In this document: positions 25,971-33,480 of the stretch, one piece after another | How the letters are laid out: each line of letters starts with the position of its first letter | Position numbering within the stretch: the first letter of the stretch is position 1 | Assembly: GCA_017447865.1 (NCBI GenBank) | Contig: JAFSMO010000082.1 | Location: 1 to 51,392, forward strand | Source of the DNA: Thermoguttaceae bacterium | GTDB lineage: Bacteria > Planctomycetota > Planctomycetia > Pirellulales > Thermoguttaceae | DNA length: 51,392 nucleotides | Direction of reading: 5' to 3' | Notes under the pieces: generated by a model | Told to the model about the DNA's origin: nothing | Seen by the model: only the letters and a program-made list of their open reading frames with translations | Database searches by the model: none | Position numbers and translations under genes: made by a program

Positions 25971-26435
25971 ATGAAAGATTCGCTGCAAATTTTTATTGAC
26001 TGCATTACCCGGAAATACTTTTGTTTCGAGGGCCGAGCGTCCCGGAGCGAATACCTGATTTTCGGTTTTTATAGTCTAATATTAATTGCAGGCGCTTTCC
26101 TTTTGGATGTTTTGATCGGGGATTTCATTAAAACCAATTTCCCGACTCGTTCCGTTTTCCCTTACTTGACGCTGGGAATTGCATTTTTCCTTATGATTCC
26201 TGGTATGGCCGTAAGGGCTCGCCGCTGGCATGACCTTGGTAAAAGCAGTTGGAGTTTTTATTCATTTTTCAATCTGTTTGACTTCCTTTTGTGTTGCAAA
26301 GGTACACACGGCAAAAACCAATATGGACCTGACCCTGATGAATCCTTTTCCGAAAAAAGATCCCAGAAAAACAAAGAAGAACTGACAGAAGCCTTGGACT
26401 GGCTTGAAAATCAGGAAGAAAACGAAAAAACGTAA
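25971..26435 (+). CDS. DUF805 membrane protein
   Basis: Inner-membrane protein of 154 aa. Seen: the DUF805 opening FEGRASRSEYLIF (about 19-31), hydrophobic segments near 30-50 and 63-83, the RARRWHDLGKSSW motif, and GTHGKNQYGPDPDE before an unusually long Lys/Glu/Gln-rich tail. The ATG follows the stop of the DUF1559 gene directly, implying translational coupling. DUF805 proteins have no established function. Confidence 0.88.
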   Translation: MKDSLQIFIDCITRKYFCFEGRASRSEYLIFGFYSLILIAGAFLLDVLIGDFIKTNFPTRSVFPYLTLGIAFFLMIPGMAVRARRWHDLGKSSWSFYSFFNLFDFLLCCKGTHGKNQYGPDPDESFSEKRSQKNKEELTEALDWLENQEENEKT

Positions 26436-26452
26436 AGGCCATTTCTTTTTGG

Positions 26453-26496
26453 GACGACGCTTCCAGCGTCGTCTTGAATTCATAATTCATAATTAA
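26453..26496. repeat. Hairpin plus short heptamer array
   Basis: GACGACGCT-TCC-AGCGTCGTC forms a perfect 9-bp hairpin (26453-26473), followed by three 7-nt units (GAATTCA, TAATTCA, TAATTAA; 26476-26496). The block fills the gap between the DUF805 and amidotransferase genes. Confidence 0.7.
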
Positions 26497-26501
26497 TCAC
26501 C

Positions 26502-27203
26502 ATGCCACACAATCCACCCATCATTGGAATTTCCACCGTCGTTGAGAAGACGGACGACCCAGAAAAGAAACGCAAGGCCGAAAGATTTTACTACGAAGCA
26601 GTCGAGAAGGCGGGCGGCGTGCCGAGGCACATTTCCAACCTCGCGCCGAGCTGGGAGGCCGAGATCGAAAAAATCGACGGCCTGCTCATCATCGGCGGCG
26701 TGGACGTGGAACCGGAACGCTACGGCGACGAGCGTCGGCCCGAGACGTACACCAACTCGGCGCAGGACGATTACGATTTCTCTCTGGTCAACCTGGCGCA
26801 GACGCGCGGGATCCCGGTCCTGGGCATCTGCCGCGGGAATCAGGTCCTCGGGGTCCATGCCGGGATGCGCCTGTACCAGCACCTGCCGGCGTATTTCCCC
26901 ACCGAGAATCACAAAGCGGTCCACACGGTCAAGATCGTTGAGGGGACGGTCCTGCACAAGCTGCTGGGCGTGACGGAGACCACCGTCAACAGCACGCACC
27001 ATCAGGCCGTTCATTTTGAACCCGAGCGGAATCGCGCCGGGATGAAGATCTCGGCCCTCTCCCCGGCCGGCGTCGTGGAAGCGATGGAAGACGGCGACCG
27101 TCTGCTGGGGATCCAGTGGCACCCTGAAAGAATGATCGGCGAGATGAAACGCGACGACATGCTCCCGATTTTCCGCTGGCTCGTGGATCGGGCGAAATCC
27201 TGA
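26502..27203 (+). CDS. Class I glutamine amidotransferase-like hydrolase (PuuD family, C26)
   Basis: Probable gamma-glutamyl-gamma-aminobutyrate-type hydrolase, cytoplasmic, 233 aa. Seen: GLLIIGGVDVEPERYG (about 60-75), nucleophile elbow GICRGNQ with Cys110, NSTHHQAV near 165-172, and GIQWHPE with His207 and Glu209, which completes the Cys-His-Glu triad. No signal peptide. No polyamine gene is nearby, so the substrate (gamma-Glu-GABA or another gamma-glutamyl amide) is open. No strong SD precedes the ATG. Confidence 0.88.
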   Translation: MPHNPPIIGISTVVEKTDDPEKKRKAERFYYEAVEKAGGVPRHISNLAPSWEAEIEKIDGLLIIGGVDVEPERYGDERRPETYTNSAQDDYDFSLVNLAQTRGIPVLGICRGNQVLGVHAGMRLYQHLPAYFPTENHKAVHTVKIVEGTVLHKLLGVTETTVNSTHHQAVHFEPERNRAGMKISALSPAGVVEAMEDGDRLLGIQWHPERMIGEMKRDDMLPIFRWLVDRAKS

Positions 27204-27260
27204 ATACAAGGAGGCCGCTTTCTGCGTCGTTTTCAGAAACAATTCAGGAGCCTTTTTAAT

Positions 27261-27306
27261 GAGGCTGGAGCGTGCGACTCGTCACGAGAACAAGCGCCCC
27301 GGCCTC
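27261..27306 (+). terminator. Possible terminator after the amidotransferase
   Basis: GAGGCTGGAGCG and CGCCCCGGCCTC pair with one wobble and one mismatch; AAAGTCTTTTG follows. The rest of 27204-27425 is A+T-rich with no gene seen. Confidence 0.4.
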
Positions 27307-27425
27307 AAAGTCTTTTGAATTTTGATTAATAAAATGTCTCATCTTTTTTAATCGTTACAAGTGTAAACAATTAAAATAATCCAATAAATATGGAATATTT
27401 TCTTGGAAAAATCATTTTTGGACCA

Positions 27426-27453
27426 TTGACAAACCGTTTCCCTCTGGTATAAT
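27426..27453 (+). promoter_or_regulatory. Consensus sigma70 promoter of the caspase cluster
   Basis: TTGACA (27426-27431), 16 nt, TATAAT (27448-27453). Both hexamers match the consensus exactly. The leader to the first ATG is about 50 nt. Confidence 0.85.
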
Positions 27454-27509
27454 TTAAATTAAGTAATTATTGTTTAACGAGTAAATTCGGGCAAAATGGG
27501 AAGACAAAA

Positions 27510-28499
27510 ATGAATCGCCAAACACATTTTCGTTGGTCCATACTTCTGTTTTCGCTAATTTTGCTGCTTTGCAGACCAACCTTCGCTCAATATACTTTCG
27601 ATTCGGCTCCCTATCAGGTTTACGTTTTATGCATTTGGGGAGACGCGGACAAAAAAGCCAGTAATGTCGAGACAGTCCGCAAAACCGAAGAATATTTGAT
27701 GAAGTTTTTCGCCGACATTCAAAAGAAATGGGACGAGGACGCCCCAAAAACGGGCAAAAAACGAACCATTTCGATTGAATCGTTATACGGTTCCCAGACT
27801 TCCCGGGATGAAGTTTTGAAGAAATGTTCCAAAATTTCTAAAAAGGCTGGCCCCGACGATGTGGTTTTCGTTTATGTGCTATGCCACGGAGCTCATGAGC
27901 CGGGAGGATTGGATCACGCGCATTTTTTTGTCCCGACGGCCAATGGTTCGGAAGAGAATTCCTACACTGAAAAAGACAAGATTTACCGAAAGGAAATTCA
28001 GGACATCCTCAACGAAAATGAACATCGGCTCAATATTTTCATCACGGACACTTGTGGCCAGGTAACCGCGAAAAAATCGGTCAAGAGCCAGTCACGCGGG
28101 ATCATAAAGACCATTCCCAAGTTCCCGGCCTATGATTCCATTTTCAATGATTTTGTAGGTTCCATCAACATCAATTCGACTTCCTGGGAAGGCGGTAACA
28201 ATAATAAAGGCGAAACGGCCATCGGCAGCAGCGATTACGGCACGGCGTTCACGCGGGCATTAATTTCGACCCTGAATCAGGAAGCCCCTCCATCACGATA
28301 CACCAAGCTCAAATTTATGGAGTCACTTCAGCAAGAAACGGATCAGACCTTTGAAGAGCTGAAACGTTCTTTTGAAAAAAACTACGATGCCATGTTCTTC
28401 ATCATTTCCAACCAGGAAACCCAAAGCGTTTCGGAATATGATGAGGATGGGAACGCCGTTGAAAGGAAAAAAATGGACCATAAGAAGAAAGAGAATTAA
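27510..28499 (+). CDS. Secreted caspase-like protein (peptidase C14), short form
   Basis: Exported cysteine-protease-fold protein of 329 aa. Seen: a signal peptide (about 1-26, ending PTFA); a caspase p20-like domain with the catalytic-His strand VFVYVLCHGAHE (His126) and catalytic-Cys strand IFITDTCGQ (Asp180, Cys182); and a Lys/Glu-rich C-terminal tail. Clan CD enzymes use this His/Cys dyad; specificity cannot be read from the sequence. No extra domain is present, unlike the partner at 29929. First gene behind a consensus promoter, followed on the same strand by a secreted unknown and a second caspase-like protein. A+T content is higher than in most of the window. Confidence 0.85.
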   Translation: MNRQTHFRWSILLFSLILLLCRPTFAQYTFDSAPYQVYVLCIWGDADKKASNVETVRKTEEYLMKFFADIQKKWDEDAPKTGKKRTISIESLYGSQTSRDEVLKKCSKISKKAGPDDVVFVYVLCHGAHEPGGLDHAHFFVPTANGSEENSYTEKDKIYRKEIQDILNENEHRLNIFITDTCGQVTAKKSVKSQSRGIIKTIPKFPAYDSIFNDFVGSININSTSWEGGNNNKGETAIGSSDYGTAFTRALISTLNQEAPPSRYTKLKFMESLQQETDQTFEELKRSFEKNYDAMFFIISNQETQSVSEYDEDGNAVERKKMDHKKKEN

Positions 28500-28632
28500 A
28501 CGTGGACCCCCAATCCGTTTTTTCCCGATCTTCTTTTCAACACACAGTACTTTATTTTACTCGAAAAAACCGCCTCTGGTTGAAGACTCACGAGGCATTC
28601 AGAAAATTACCCATACTATACAGGAGATAGTT

Positions 28633-29823
28633 ATGAAATCTAGCCATTTGTTGCGTTTTTTGCTCGTCCTGTTTACGTTGGCGCTGACGCTGCAGACGTT
28701 TGCAGACAGCGGAAAATTCTGGATTGGCCGCCCCGGTCCGACCTGGAGCTGGCCGGAATTTGAACCATATCATCCGAGCACCCCGGTCACTCCTCCGGCT
28801 CCGTCGGGAAATTACAACAACCAGGGCTACAACCAGGGGGGCCAGAACAATTCGACGAATTCCGGTACTCCGATTTCTTTGATAACCAACAAACCCACGC
28901 TGGAGTCGGTCACCCAGGATAACGACCCGGATGGAATGGTCATCGAAAATTTCGATGAAGACAATGATGACGACGAGGAGACCACTGTGGCGGTTTTCTC
29001 GGAAGAACGTCAGCAAGCCATCATCGCCTGGAACGGTCACACCGATAAAAGCGGTGAAGAAGTTTTGATTCTTACGACCAACGAGCAAATCAATGAAGAG
29101 ATCGGTAAGTCAGCGATCACCCTGAACGTTGTGCCTCTTCCCGGCGAACCGATTGATGTTTTGCCGGCTGACTCGAAAATCTTCGAGAAAACCAAAAAAG
29201 TACTGGAAGAAAAATATACCACAAAAGCATTAGGAAGCGGTTTCCCTGCCGTAATGCATAAAAAAGTCGGTTCTCACGATATATTCGTTTGGAGAATTGA
29301 CGAAAAGGAAAATTTCAGAAACGCCCTTCTGACTTACGTGAAGGAGGAGTTCAAGGGGAAATTTGTGATCGATTTCAAGCCGAAAATGGAAGCCACCATT
29401 AATACCTATTTCGACCGTGGTTTCAAATACTTTGCTTTCGACCTTTCTCACGTGGAAGAAGAGAACACGACCCGCGAAGCCATCGCGTATCATTTCCGTT
29501 CCCGATTCCTTTACTTCCCCCTGGTCATCAGTAAAATCGGTGGAATGCCCGATTCACAGACACTCGTTGATATGATTATAATGACCCCCAAAAAAATCCA
29601 CATGAAACCAATCAAAACCAACAAAGGGAAAACCTATTCTGATGACACTCTTCCCGTTCTTTATAATGAAGTGGTTAAATTCACGCTGGAAGAAGTCAAA
29701 GAACTGGATCCCACTCTGGCAGAAGTCCTGCGTGGGAACCGCGAAGTAACCGTTCGAAACGTCATCCTTACGGGTGACCTGATCGGTTTCCAGAATGATT
29801 TCATGGCCATCGGAGCCCAATGA
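28633..29823 (+). CDS. Secreted protein of unknown function between two caspases
   Basis: 396 aa. Seen: a signal peptide (about 1-24, ending QTFA); a Pro/Gly/Asn/Gln-rich linker (about 38-82); an acidic stretch (ENFDEDNDDDEE, about 99-110); then a globular region beginning VFSEERQQAIIAWNG and EEVLILTTNEQ with the block VVPLPGEPIDVLPADSKIFE, and a long C-terminal alpha/beta region. The AIIAWNG...LVLTT...PLPGEP pattern reminds me of secreted planctomycete proteins resembling DUF2330, but I cannot confirm that. ATG 28633 has AGGAGA 6 nt upstream; the frame opens earlier at 28372, but inside the caspase gene. Its position suggests a substrate, inhibitor or scaffold for the caspases (inference). 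Confidence 0.75.
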   Translation: MKSSHLLRFLLVLFTLALTLQTFADSGKFWIGRPGPTWSWPEFEPYHPSTPVTPPAPSGNYNNQGYNQGGQNNSTNSGTPISLITNKPTLESVTQDNDPDGMVIENFDEDNDDDEETTVAVFSEERQQAIIAWNGHTDKSGEEVLILTTNEQINEEIGKSAITLNVVPLPGEPIDVLPADSKIFEKTKKVLEEKYTTKALGSGFPAVMHKKVGSHDIFVWRIDEKENFRNALLTYVKEEFKGKFVIDFKPKMEATINTYFDRGFKYFAFDLSHVEEENTTREAIAYHFRSRFLYFPLVISKIGGMPDSQTLVDMIIMTPKKIHMKPIKTNKGKTYSDDTLPVLYNEVVKFTLEEVKELDPTLAEVLRGNREVTVRNVILTGDLIGFQNDFMAIGAQ

Positions 29824-29928
29824 CCGGCCTGATCGTTTCCCGCAATAGAATCGTTCATTGTCATTAAATAATGGATCGCAGTCAGTTTTTCACGCTGGCT
29901 GCTCATGATATGTTCAGGAGTTGATTCA

Positions 29929-31797
29929 ATGAAAAATTTCTGCCTCTCATGTTTGATTTTCATTTTGTTCACAGGGGTTGCATTTCTGGTTCTGGCTGCA
30001 GAAAATACCGAACGGGAATGGAAATCTTTCAGTGGAAAGTCTGTTGTGACGGGAACGTTTGAAAAGTTCAAACCGTCGAATTCCGAATATATTTACATCC
30101 GTTCACCCAATGGGAAACTGTACCAGTACCCGTTCTCCAAGCTTTCCAAAGAGGATCAGGATTTCATCATGTCTCTCGGAGATGATGACTCTGACCTGAT
30201 GGAAGTGGATGAAACTCCTGAGGGGAAAACCGCCAGGAAGAAATCGGGGGCCAGAGGAAGAGGCGATTCTAATTCTGACTCAAAGGAGAATCAGGGCAAG
30301 AAGTACGCTCTTTTGGTGGGGATAAATAAGTACGAAGACAGGGGCCTTGAACCCCTTCAGTATGCCGTGGCAGATATTAAGCTGATCTATGAGAAACTGA
30401 AACAGATCGGTTTTGAACCTGAAAACATTAAGATGTACATCAGCGGGAACGAAGTCGGAAGCTACCCGAACAAAGCAACCGTTGAAGCGGGATTTCATGA
30501 AATTTTGGAAGATGCTGACAGGGATGACCAGATTTTCATCGCGTTTGCGGGACATGGTTTCGCCTTCGGTGAAGACTCGTATTTTGTCGTTGAAGATACA
30601 AAATTGAGTGATGATGACAAAATGAAGGATACCGCCATTAATATCAACAAAATCCTCAAAGAGTTGAACGATAGCAAAGCGGCTTCCAAGTGGTTTATTG
30701 TGGACGCATGTCGGGAATACATCACCAAGAACCGCAGCATCGGCAAAAATTACAGCCGGGGAATCAGTTCCGGGCTCGAAGAAACCAAACTGCCTGATGG
30801 CGTATTTTTCCTGCAAAGCTGCTCGAAGGGTGAATTCAGTTACGAAGATGACGGCCACGGACTCTTCACTCGCTGTTTCGTGGACGCTCTGGACGGAAAA
30901 GCCGACGTCAATAAAGATGGGGACTTGATGGTTATGGAAGTCTTTAATTACGTTTCGGATACTGTCAAAAAGGATGCACGAAACATCCTCGGAAAAAGAC
31001 AGACTCCAACTTTCAGAATTCTTGACTCTCCAAACTTCTGCATCGTTTCCACCTCGAATCTGCTGCAGCATGGCATCCCCATTACGGATTGGGATAAAAT
31101 CCAAAAACTTTACGATGATGGTTCAAGCCTCCTGAATCACGACAAGCGCCCGGAAGCTCTGGAAAAGCTGGACCTCGCAATCGAAATGATGGAAAAAGCG
31201 GACGATGACGCTCCCATGAAAGTAAAAATCAAGGGTCTGGTGAAGCGTGTTCGCGAGGGGATGGAACGCGATAAAAAACTGGAAGAATTCCAAAAAGCTC
31301 AAAATGATGAGAAGGAAAAGCAGCTTGAAGCTGAAAAAATGGCACTTCTGAAACGGCTCGAAGAAAGTGAAATCCGCGCCAAAGCCGCTGAGGAATTAGC
31401 CCAAAAAGCAGCTGAAGAAGCGGCCCAAAAAGCGGCACAAAAAGCAGCTGAAGAAGTATTGAAAAAGAAGCAGGAACAGGAAAAGCCGACAAGAACGACT
31501 GTGGTCACTGAAAGGCCCACGTACCATGCTCCTACTCAATTCGTTTACCTCGGAAAGGTAAGAAGCGTGCAGGGAGATAACAGTCAAGCACGTCAGTTGG
31601 CCGCTCAGTATGGCTACAGACTCCCCTCGCCAGAAGAACTTTCACGAATTCAACGCAGGGACATCTCAGGGCTTCCTGGTACAGATGGATGGATCGAAAC
31701 TTCAAATCCTTATGTAGTTTGCGATATTTTCTTCCAGCAATTGAGACCTGTTCAAAAAAGAGGAACTGGTCAGAACATCGTCGTTGGCTGTCGTTAA
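29929..31797 (+). CDS. Secreted SHD1-caspase-coiled-coil protein
   Basis: 622 aa, exported. Seen in order: a signal peptide (1-24); an SLA1-homology-like module (about 30-82: REWKSFSGKSV, YIRSPNGKLYQYPFSKLSKEDQDFI); an acidic/basic linker (84-122); a caspase domain from KYALLVGINKYED (125) with the His strand FIAFAGHG (His209) and Cys strand WFIVDACRE (Cys261); a helical stretch (385-440); an Ala/Lys/Glu coiled coil (about 440-525); and a C-terminal module (540-622) with ARQLAAQYGYRLPSPEEL and GWIETSNPY, reminiscent of DUF1566/FGE-like folds. ATG 29929 has GGAG 8 nt upstream. SHD1 modules are typical of planctomycete secreted proteins. Catalytic residues are intact, so it is probably an active peptidase with binding domains at both ends. 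Confidence 0.88.
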   Translation: MKNFCLSCLIFILFTGVAFLVLAAENTEREWKSFSGKSVVTGTFEKFKPSNSEYIYIRSPNGKLYQYPFSKLSKEDQDFIMSLGDDDSDLMEVDETPEGKTARKKSGARGRGDSNSDSKENQGKKYALLVGINKYEDRGLEPLQYAVADIKLIYEKLKQIGFEPENIKMYISGNEVGSYPNKATVEAGFHEILEDADRDDQIFIAFAGHGFAFGEDSYFVVEDTKLSDDDKMKDTAININKILKELNDSKAASKWFIVDACREYITKNRSIGKNYSRGISSGLEETKLPDGVFFLQSCSKGEFSYEDDGHGLFTRCFVDALDGKADVNKDGDLMVMEVFNYVSDTVKKDARNILGKRQTPTFRILDSPNFCIVSTSNLLQHGIPITDWDKIQKLYDDGSSLLNHDKRPEALEKLDLAIEMMEKADDDAPMKVKIKGLVKRVREGMERDKKLEEFQKAQNDEKEKQLEAEKMALLKRLEESEIRAKAAEELAQKAAEEAAQKAAQKAAEEVLKKKQEQEKPTRTTVVTERPTYHAPTQFVYLGKVRSVQGDNSQARQLAAQYGYRLPSPEELSRIQRRDISGLPGTDGWIETSNPYVVCDIFFQQLRPVQKRGTGQNIVVGCR

Positions 31798-31810
31798 GTT
31801 AAAAAAGCAT

Positions 31811-31841
31811 ACGGGGATGACGCAAAAAACGTCGTCCCCGT
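31811..31841 (+). terminator. Terminator of the caspase cluster
   Basis: ACGGGGATGACG and CGTCGTCCCCGT make a 12-bp stem with one wobble. The T tract (AATTCTATCT) is weak. Confidence 0.65.
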
Positions 31842-31890
31842 AATTCTATCTGGTCTGAAAAGAAATCCCGTTTTCCAAATTCAGCAAAAA

Positions 31891-31932
31891 AGAGAAAATC
31901 CGCGGCCAGGAACGGAGACGGAACCACCGCGG
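31891..31932 (-). terminator. Terminator of the metallophosphoesterase gene
   Basis: On the minus strand CCGCGG (31927-31932) pairs with CCGCGG (31900-31905), with inner pairing, followed by ATTTTCTCTTTTTT. Confidence 0.6.
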
Positions 31933-31945
31933 CTCATCTGATTTC

Positions 31946-32839
31946 TCAGACCGCTTTGCTCTGGTTTTCAAGCGGCACGACGAACGTGCGGAAATTCCAC
32001 TGCATCAGCTTCATGCTCGTGGGGATCAGCATACAGCACGCCACATCGCCGCTGCAGTCGATGACGACCTGGCGGGAATTCGGGAACTTGCACCCTTCCG
32101 CGCACGGCTCGTGACCGCAGACCAGGATCTCCGCGCCGACCATCTTCGCGAACTCATCGGCATTCGCCTGGCTGTACTCGCGCCCCCAGACAAGCCGATA
32201 AACCGAACCACCCTGAATGAAATCAGAGCCCGGATCCAGCGAACGATAAAAAATGGAATCGTCAAACGGGTGCAGCGGGTCCAAATGCAAATTCGGAATG
32301 CTGTGAGAGAAAAAGATGTTTCCGGAAATCTTCACCGCCAGCGGGCAGGTCTCGAGGTAGTAAAGCATCGCGATGCGCACATCCTCCGCATGGACCCCAT
32401 AGTCGTGACGCATTCCCGCCGCAAACGCCGAGTTCAGAAACTGACGATTCTTCTGGATCGGGTAACGGGTCAGCTCGGCCAGCTCGTGATTGCTCATGAT
32501 GTGGTGCACCCGCTGGGGGAAACGCACCTTCATCTTCGCGACCTCGGTCAGCATCCGGTGAGAACAGCAGCCGCCCCAGTCCGGAAGTTGGGGACCGCCG
32601 TGGCAAATTTCCTGATAAACCAAATGACGCGAGGGGTACTTTTCCATATCCGCCAGTTTCAGAATGGCGAAATAATTCTCCACGTGACCGTGCAGGTCGC
32701 CCGTCAACAAAACGTCCTTGGCATTTTCCTTGTTCAGAATCAGCAAATTGCCCTCACGGCACTGCGTCTGAATATTCAGCTCAGCGGCTCTCAGGAAAAT
32801 GGCGACGGCATCTTCGGCAGTGTGAAGAAATGGGGTCAT
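31946..32839 (-). CDS. Calcineurin-like metallophosphoesterase
   Basis: Cytoplasmic phosphoesterase of 297 aa, resembling Ser/Thr-type phosphatases. Seen: GDLHGHVENY (about 47-56), SNHELAEL (about 116-123), FFSHSIPNLH near 177-186 and CGHEP near 240, i.e. four of the usual metal-binding blocks. The second block, normally GDxVDRG, is not recognisable; the region reads EICHGGPQLPDWGGCCSH. No signal peptide. Substrate unknown; protein phosphatase or nucleotide phosphatase are both possible. Single gene. Confidence 0.78.
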   Translation of the reverse strand: MTPFLHTAEDAVAIFLRAAELNIQTQCREGNLLILNKENAKDVLLTGDLHGHVENYFAILKLADMEKYPSRHLVYQEICHGGPQLPDWGGCCSHRMLTEVAKMKVRFPQRVHHIMSNHELAELTRYPIQKNRQFLNSAFAAGMRHDYGVHAEDVRIAMLYYLETCPLAVKISGNIFFSHSIPNLHLDPLHPFDDSIFYRSLDPGSDFIQGGSVYRLVWGREYSQANADEFAKMVGAEILVCGHEPCAEGCKFPNSRQVVIDCSGDVACCMLIPTSMKLMQWNFRTFVVPLENQSKAV

Positions 32840-33056
32840 GGTGGTTTAACGAAAAACTTTCCAATTTAACAAACAATATTACATAGAGTAACAGAAAAAT
32901 CAGTTTTTGTCCAGCCCTTCCCCCGCGTTTTTAAAGAAAGTTTTGCAAAAAAAGGGAAAATATTTCGTAAGGTATTTGCACAAAAATTCAAATGGTTAAA
33001 AAATTGGAAAAGTTTAACTTTTTTAATGTTTTTTCGGTTTTTTTGGGTTTTAACGC

Positions 33057-33084
33057 TTGCAATTATTGAAGTATATGCTAAAAT
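33057..33084 (+). promoter_or_regulatory. Promoter of a candidate small RNA
   Basis: TTGCAA (33057-33062), 16 nt, TAAAAT (33079-33084). No SD-supported ORF of useful length follows before the strong terminator at 33297-33329. Confidence 0.55.
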
Positions 33085-33090
33085 ACTAGT

Positions 33091-33329
33091 AGTCATAAGG
33101 GATGATGATTTTCCTCGTTTGATCCTGACGTCCGACAAATTCCGCTTGGGGGTTTTCGCGGCGGTTTCTGTACGAAGCGGGATTTATACCACGGGGATAG
33201 ATGGATGGGGAAAAGAACGCCTTTTTGGGGAAACGGCTCCGGTTTCGGAGCTGAAGCGTCGCATCAATTCCGTTTAACTTTTTTAACTCTTGTCCTGCAG
33301 ACCAGCTTCCGGGCTGGTCTGCTTTTTTT
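33091..33329 (+). ncRNA. Candidate structured small RNA of about 240 nt
   Basis: The unit runs from a promoter to a strong terminator in the 640-bp gap 32840-33480. Internal stems include CCGCTT/AAGCGG and CGGCTCCG-GTTT-CGGAGCTG. Only a six-codon ORF with an AGGG upstream is visible, while the frame open at 33026-33277 begins upstream of the promoter and has no internal ATG. I recognise no known RNA family (no tmRNA, RNase P or SRP motif seen). Confidence 0.45.
33297..33329 (+). terminator. Strong Rho-independent terminator
   Basis: GCAGACCAGC and GCTGGTCTGC form a perfect 10-bp stem followed by seven T. It ends the candidate small RNA. Confidence 0.9.
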
Positions 33330-33413
33330 CTTGAAACCGTTTTCGACACCAATCCTTTGTTCCATGTTTTTCCCGGAACTTTTCAAAAAAACAAAAAAAC
33401 TGCCGGGGAAACC

Positions 33414-33441
33414 TTGACTTTTCTTCTGAATCAGGTAAAAT
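33414..33441 (+). promoter_or_regulatory. Promoter of the homocysteine methyltransferase/MTHFR gene
   Basis: TTGACT (33414-33419), 16 nt, TAAAAT (33436-33441), only about 40 nt before the ATG. There is no room for a SAM riboswitch after the start. Confidence 0.7.
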
Positions 33442-33480
33442 GACTTAAAATGCACTAATATTTTTTCAGGTCTCAAAAAA

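Noticed and set aside
33026..33277. 83-codon plus-strand ORF upstream of the terminator at 33297
   Set aside because: Its only ATG is upstream of the predicted promoter, no SD, low-complexity start; treated as a candidate RNA instead.
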